Shown here in pieces: positions 57,301 through 60,000 of a stretch of DNA of 60,000 nucleotides. Origin of the DNA: Owenia fusiformis (Eukaryota > Annelida > Polychaeta > Sabellida > Oweniidae). The DNA lies in NCBI GenBank assembly GCA_903813345.2, contig CAIIXF020000006.1, positions 26,669,936-26,729,935 of the forward strand, given 5' to 3'. The stretch's first letter is position 1. The number at the start of each line of letters is the position of its first letter. A program made the position numbers and the translations under genes. Under the pieces are notes generated by a model. That model searched no databases. It saw only the letters and a program-made list of their open reading frames with translations, and had not been told where the DNA came from.

Positions 57301-59152
57301 TTACAATCTACATTATATCTATTTGCTTTATTAATATTTGATATATCCATATCGCAGGGCCAATGTTTCTAAAAGGTAGCCCTGATGATGGATAACAATT
57401 TTTTTTCAAGATCATTTCTTTCATTTTTGACCCTATGTAATTTATCAAATTCTGGTTGTTGATTTGGAAATTGACCTCATTCGTGAAAATAAACAATCTG
57501 GACTATTATGGTCAAAAATGGTTAAAGGTTCTGGGAAAAATACACCATTTGCTTCCACTAAATTGAATTAATTGGTGAACCATTTTAAAACCACAAATGT
57601 GGAAAGGCCATTCTCATTTTCTCATAGAATACTATTTACATAAACAGACCTTTTCCAGTCCCCTTGGATCAGAATTTCTGAATTCTCGTATCATACACAT
57701 TTTTAATTTTTACTTCGAAACAGTATACCTCAGGGGTACTTAAAACAATTTAAACAATTTAAATAATGAAGACATAATTATGCAAAAATGCTAAAAAAAT
57801 CTTAATTGGTTTGCTCAATTTCTCAATAACATGCCTTCAAGCTCGTCAAATGTCTTCATCGATGAAGACCACATATATACTATATATATTAATGTTTTTC
57901 AAACAGTCTCAATCTTACTTTTGGAGAGTTTAATACGGACATGTTAGGATGTGCCAAGAAATAAATCTTAATCCTATTGCTCTATACTGATGGTTTTTCC
58001 CACTCATTTTGGCATCTACACTACTAGATCCCACTTTCACAGACTGTTTCTTACGTTTATTACACCTACATTTAAGAAACAGGACTTCCCACCCTGTAAA
58101 TATGTCCACCCTGTAAATATGTTTTCCCACTATTGCTGTTTATATAATGTTGCAACATAACCAATTATACATGTAAATAACCTACTCAAATCTCAAATGT
58201 CAAATATTGGTACAAAAGTAATTTATTCCGGATTCCCCATGAAATGAAATTATTCTTGGCATATTCATGTAAAAAGAATTGATTTCAGGTGGCCATTAAA
58301 ATTCTCTACTTAGTGACAAGACCTTGCCACATTTGGGCATTTTAGACTTAGAGTTGATCATACTTTTGAGTTGCATATTCAGTAAAACCTGTGGAAGGGA
58401 ACACCCTTAAAATATAAAGTGTCCTACTCAGGGCACGCCTTAAGCGTCGGACAGCTGGTCATTATCTGGTTACTTTTGATACTGACCAGTTGATTTTGTC
58501 ACTAGGTATAGGAAAATAACATTGCAACTGGTCAGTAATGCCTTTTTGACCAGCAGCTCTGGAATCCTTAGGGCATACACTGGACTCCTACTTGGGAGGT
58601 GTTCCACTTACAGAGACTCATTTGACATTAATTTCATGTGTAACTGCATGTTACATGTTACACTTGAAAAGTGTACCGCTTTACAGGTTTTTCTGCACAA
58701 ATAACCCTATGCTTGGTTGCCACCAAGCAAACTCACAACAGGGGTTTCATTAGCAGCAGGCAACAGACAATTTTCAGCGGTTGTTTTCACAAAATCGCCA
58801 GTTGTTTTAGGGACTTTTCAACTTTTCCTTGTTAAATTTATGATTTCCATTAATTTTGCCAGTTGCTTTCATTTATTTTAGAAAGCCTGTTGTGAGATCA
58901 GATTAAAGTACCCATGGATCTGTATCTTACCATTCTATCCACTTTTCTCGTTCCTCAGCTGTGCGGCATGAGAAATACTTGCTGCCGTTATTTGTCGACA
59001 CCTGGAAACAATGGTCCTGTCCCAGAATGCTACTGTGCAGAGGCTTGATTTCCACATCGGGTGACGTCAAGTCGACGGAGTGCATACTGTTTGGACTCGT
59101 CAGTAACGACTCATGAGAACGTGACGATCGTAACTTATTGTTGATCAGTTGC
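44860..59152 (-). CDS. SynGAP/DAB2IP/RASAL2-family Ras GTPase-activating protein, 5' end outside window
   Basis: Exons: 59152-58931, 56307-56206, 55924-55826, 55376-55291, 55002-54815, 54171-53929, 53479-53301, 52905-52681, 52406-52316, 51961-51851, 51394-49706, 45869-45676, 45112-44860. Every GT-AG junction keeps phase; about 1226 codons are visible. Order: PH domain end ([20 protein letters not shown]), C2 domain ([30 protein letters not shown]), RasGAP domain with arginine-finger loop FRGNSIASK and [15 protein letters not shown], a Ser/Pro-rich region in the 1689-nt exon, a coiled coil and the C-terminus [12 protein letters not shown]. Known: the family speeds GTP hydrolysis by Ras-type GTPases at membranes. 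It looks like the single invertebrate counterpart of SYNGAP1/DAB2IP/RASAL2/RASAL3. The conserved catalytic Arg suggests an active GAP. Confidence 0.95.
47805..47972 (+). CDS. Candidate signal-peptide exon on the plus strand
   Basis: AAGATGGCGGC, a strong start context that also matches a YY1-type promoter motif, opens 55 codons before TGA. The peptide begins [20 protein letters not shown], a good signal peptide with cleavage near THA/PSK, then [16 protein letters not shown]. The IWGxGL pattern recalls the start of the filamin-like domain of POGLUT2/3 (KDEL-containing glucosyltransferases); this is a weak resemblance. No following exon was found on this strand. It may be the first exon of a nested antisense gene, a retained fragment or chance. 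Confidence 0.35.
   Translation: MAACEVLNLRCTANILVLVSLVQTHAPSKERVNMTTSLTRVNIWGSGLVTLREIK
49285..49297. promoter_or_regulatory. DR1 nuclear-receptor site
   Basis: TGACCTTTGACCT is the reverse complement of AGGTCAAAGGTCA, a perfect direct repeat with one-base spacing, known to be bound by HNF4/RXR-type receptors. It lies in a locally GC-richer patch (49190-49330) with GGGGGCGGTGC and AAAATGGC, inside a Ras GAP intron. Possible internal promoter or enhancer. Confidence 0.45.
49706..51394 (-). CDS. Long Ser/Pro-rich exon of the Ras GAP
   Basis: One exon of 563 codons between the RasGAP domain and the coiled coil. It starts [20 protein letters not shown]. Near the C-terminal half, short units repeat: [27 protein letters not shown]. 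Such S/T-P sites are typical proline-directed kinase or SH3/WW-binding sites; in this family the region is disordered and regulatory. [19 protein letters not shown] and [11 protein letters not shown] follow. Confidence 0.92.
53301..53647 (-). CDS. Ras GAP exon with duplicated 5' half and two acceptors
   Basis: The normal exon is 53479-53301 ([20 protein letters not shown] to INSYCYFPK). The 168 bases 53353-53520, covering the intron end, acceptor and first 42 codons, are repeated directly at 53521-53688, with a partial third copy from 53689. The upstream acceptor before 53647 is intact and the frame stays open between both. Using it would add exactly 56 residues inside the RasGAP domain. The two copies differ by only a few bases (for example V/L in QDTVG/QDTLG). 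Confidence 0.85.
55094..55240. repeat. 53-bp tandem repeat, 2.7 copies
   Basis: GTATGATAGAGTATTACAGT starts at 55096, 55149 and 55202. It lies in the Ras GAP intron 55003-55290 side by side with coding exons. Confidence 0.9.
56308..58930 (-). other. Ras GAP intron between the PH and C2 exons
   Basis: 2.6 kb with correct donor (GTAAGA after 58931) and acceptor (TTTGCAG before 56307). No other exon or strong repeat is recognised, apart from two adjacent CCACCCTGTAAATATG words near 58090-58118 that resemble ends of the CAGGGTG MITE family. Confidence 0.7.
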
Positions 59153-60000
59153 CTTTAAAACAGAAAAAACGAAAAATATGAAATCGTCCATTTTGAATTT
59201 TATCTGAATTGCGTGGGATTAGATGTACATGCTGATAAGTCTATTGTTATAAATCCAGGTTTTCCACTGCAATGAGCTCATTGTAATGTTGAAAACAGGT
59301 GTTGTATTGTAAGTTATTGACATACAATTCACCTTTAACTTATCATAGATTCAATCCATGTGCGTACATAGAAACATTTAAATAATCCATGAATCAAGTT
59401 CACCCATCAAAAATATCCAAATGGTCATACATGTATATGTTTTCCATTTTTTCTCAAAGACCTATATAAATGTGATGATATTCTTTACTATTATTCTCAT
59501 TGACCTAATCGACTTAATCTGAATTTTATGAGATTGTTGATTGTATACCTGATCTATCTCTAGCTCTCTAATTCCACTCTTTTTGACTGAACTTTGTGGA
59601 GAAAAGCAAGACTCCTAATCTCGTGATAATATTTGGGAGCGAATTACAAATATGATTGTAACAACATGACTTATATCACTACTTAATTAAAGCCATTAAT
59701 AAATAAAATAGTACCCTTATCCTCTAGAAATTGTTAACCACATTTGTGTCATTCAATTACTAACTGGAGACATGCAATTTTTCAACATCCTGATTTACAA
59801 GGTTTTACTTGTTCCAACATCACATTTAAAAGCAATTCAGTATATAGTAGGAAAGCATAGGCTTTAAAGAAGACAAGAAGCATTTGTTATATCAACTAGG
59901 AAAGCTGAACATTTTGAAAAATTAGCATAGTTTCAGACCTGTTTTCTACAATATATCTCCACCTTCCCTTAATAAAGTCTTCATTGCATGGGCACCATAC

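Noticed and set aside
44860-59152. Naming the Ras GAP as one specific vertebrate paralogue
   Set aside because: C-terminus and PH/C2 sequence fit the common ancestor of SYNGAP1, DAB2IP, RASAL2 and RASAL3; nothing visible selects one.

Overview
The window is animal nuclear DNA: AT-rich, made mostly of introns and transposon debris, with GT-AG spliced genes and a Gly tRNA with internal promoter boxes. Conserved intron phases, astacin-MAM proteases and a slowly evolving SynGAP/DAB2IP-type Ras GAP suggest a (probably marine) invertebrate outside the fast-evolving ecdysozoans. The species cannot be fixed from the sequence. Most coding exons are shorter than typical ORF cut-offs; I recovered them by matching splice sites, reading phase and paralogue exon lengths.

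Layout. (1) 1-12,084, plus strand: 3' part of an astacin-MAM metalloprotease gene. Its first intron (83-6352) holds a decayed mariner, inside which lies a transposase gene (1702-4518) whose catalytic core has the layout of RAG1/Transib. (2) 12,085-14,765: spacer between two convergent genes. (3) 14,766-33,363, minus strand: a complete 15-site paralogous astacin-MAM gene (567 or 569 aa) with signal peptide, acidic prodomain, aspartate-switch motif, protease domain and MAM domain. It has two alternative copies of the exon that begins the catalytic domain; reading phase makes them mutually exclusive. Its introns are packed with MITEs, a 420-bp-arm palindrome, a 30-bp minisatellite, a 63-bp tandem array and a truncated L1-type LINE. 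(4) 34,353-34,424: tRNA-Gly(TCC), minus strand. (5) 35,629-39,082, minus strand: a small unrecognised gene of 3-4 exons with TGACGTCA sites at its promoter. (6) About 39.1-44.8 kb: repeats, including a tRNA-derived SINE and a Tc1/mariner relic. (7) 44,860-59,152, minus strand: 13 exons of a SynGAP/DAB2IP/RASAL2-family Ras GAP, 5' end outside the window, with an in-frame 168-bp tandem duplication across one exon start. A possible plus-strand signal-peptide exon lies in its longest intron.

The two astacin genes are tail-to-tail duplicates with the same exon phases and identical MAM exon lengths, and they probably act as secreted proteases. The Ras GAP is an unrelated signalling gene. The main candidates for new biology are the RAG1-like transposase with its candidate CAC-type ends, the mutually exclusive protease exons and the duplicated GAP exon.
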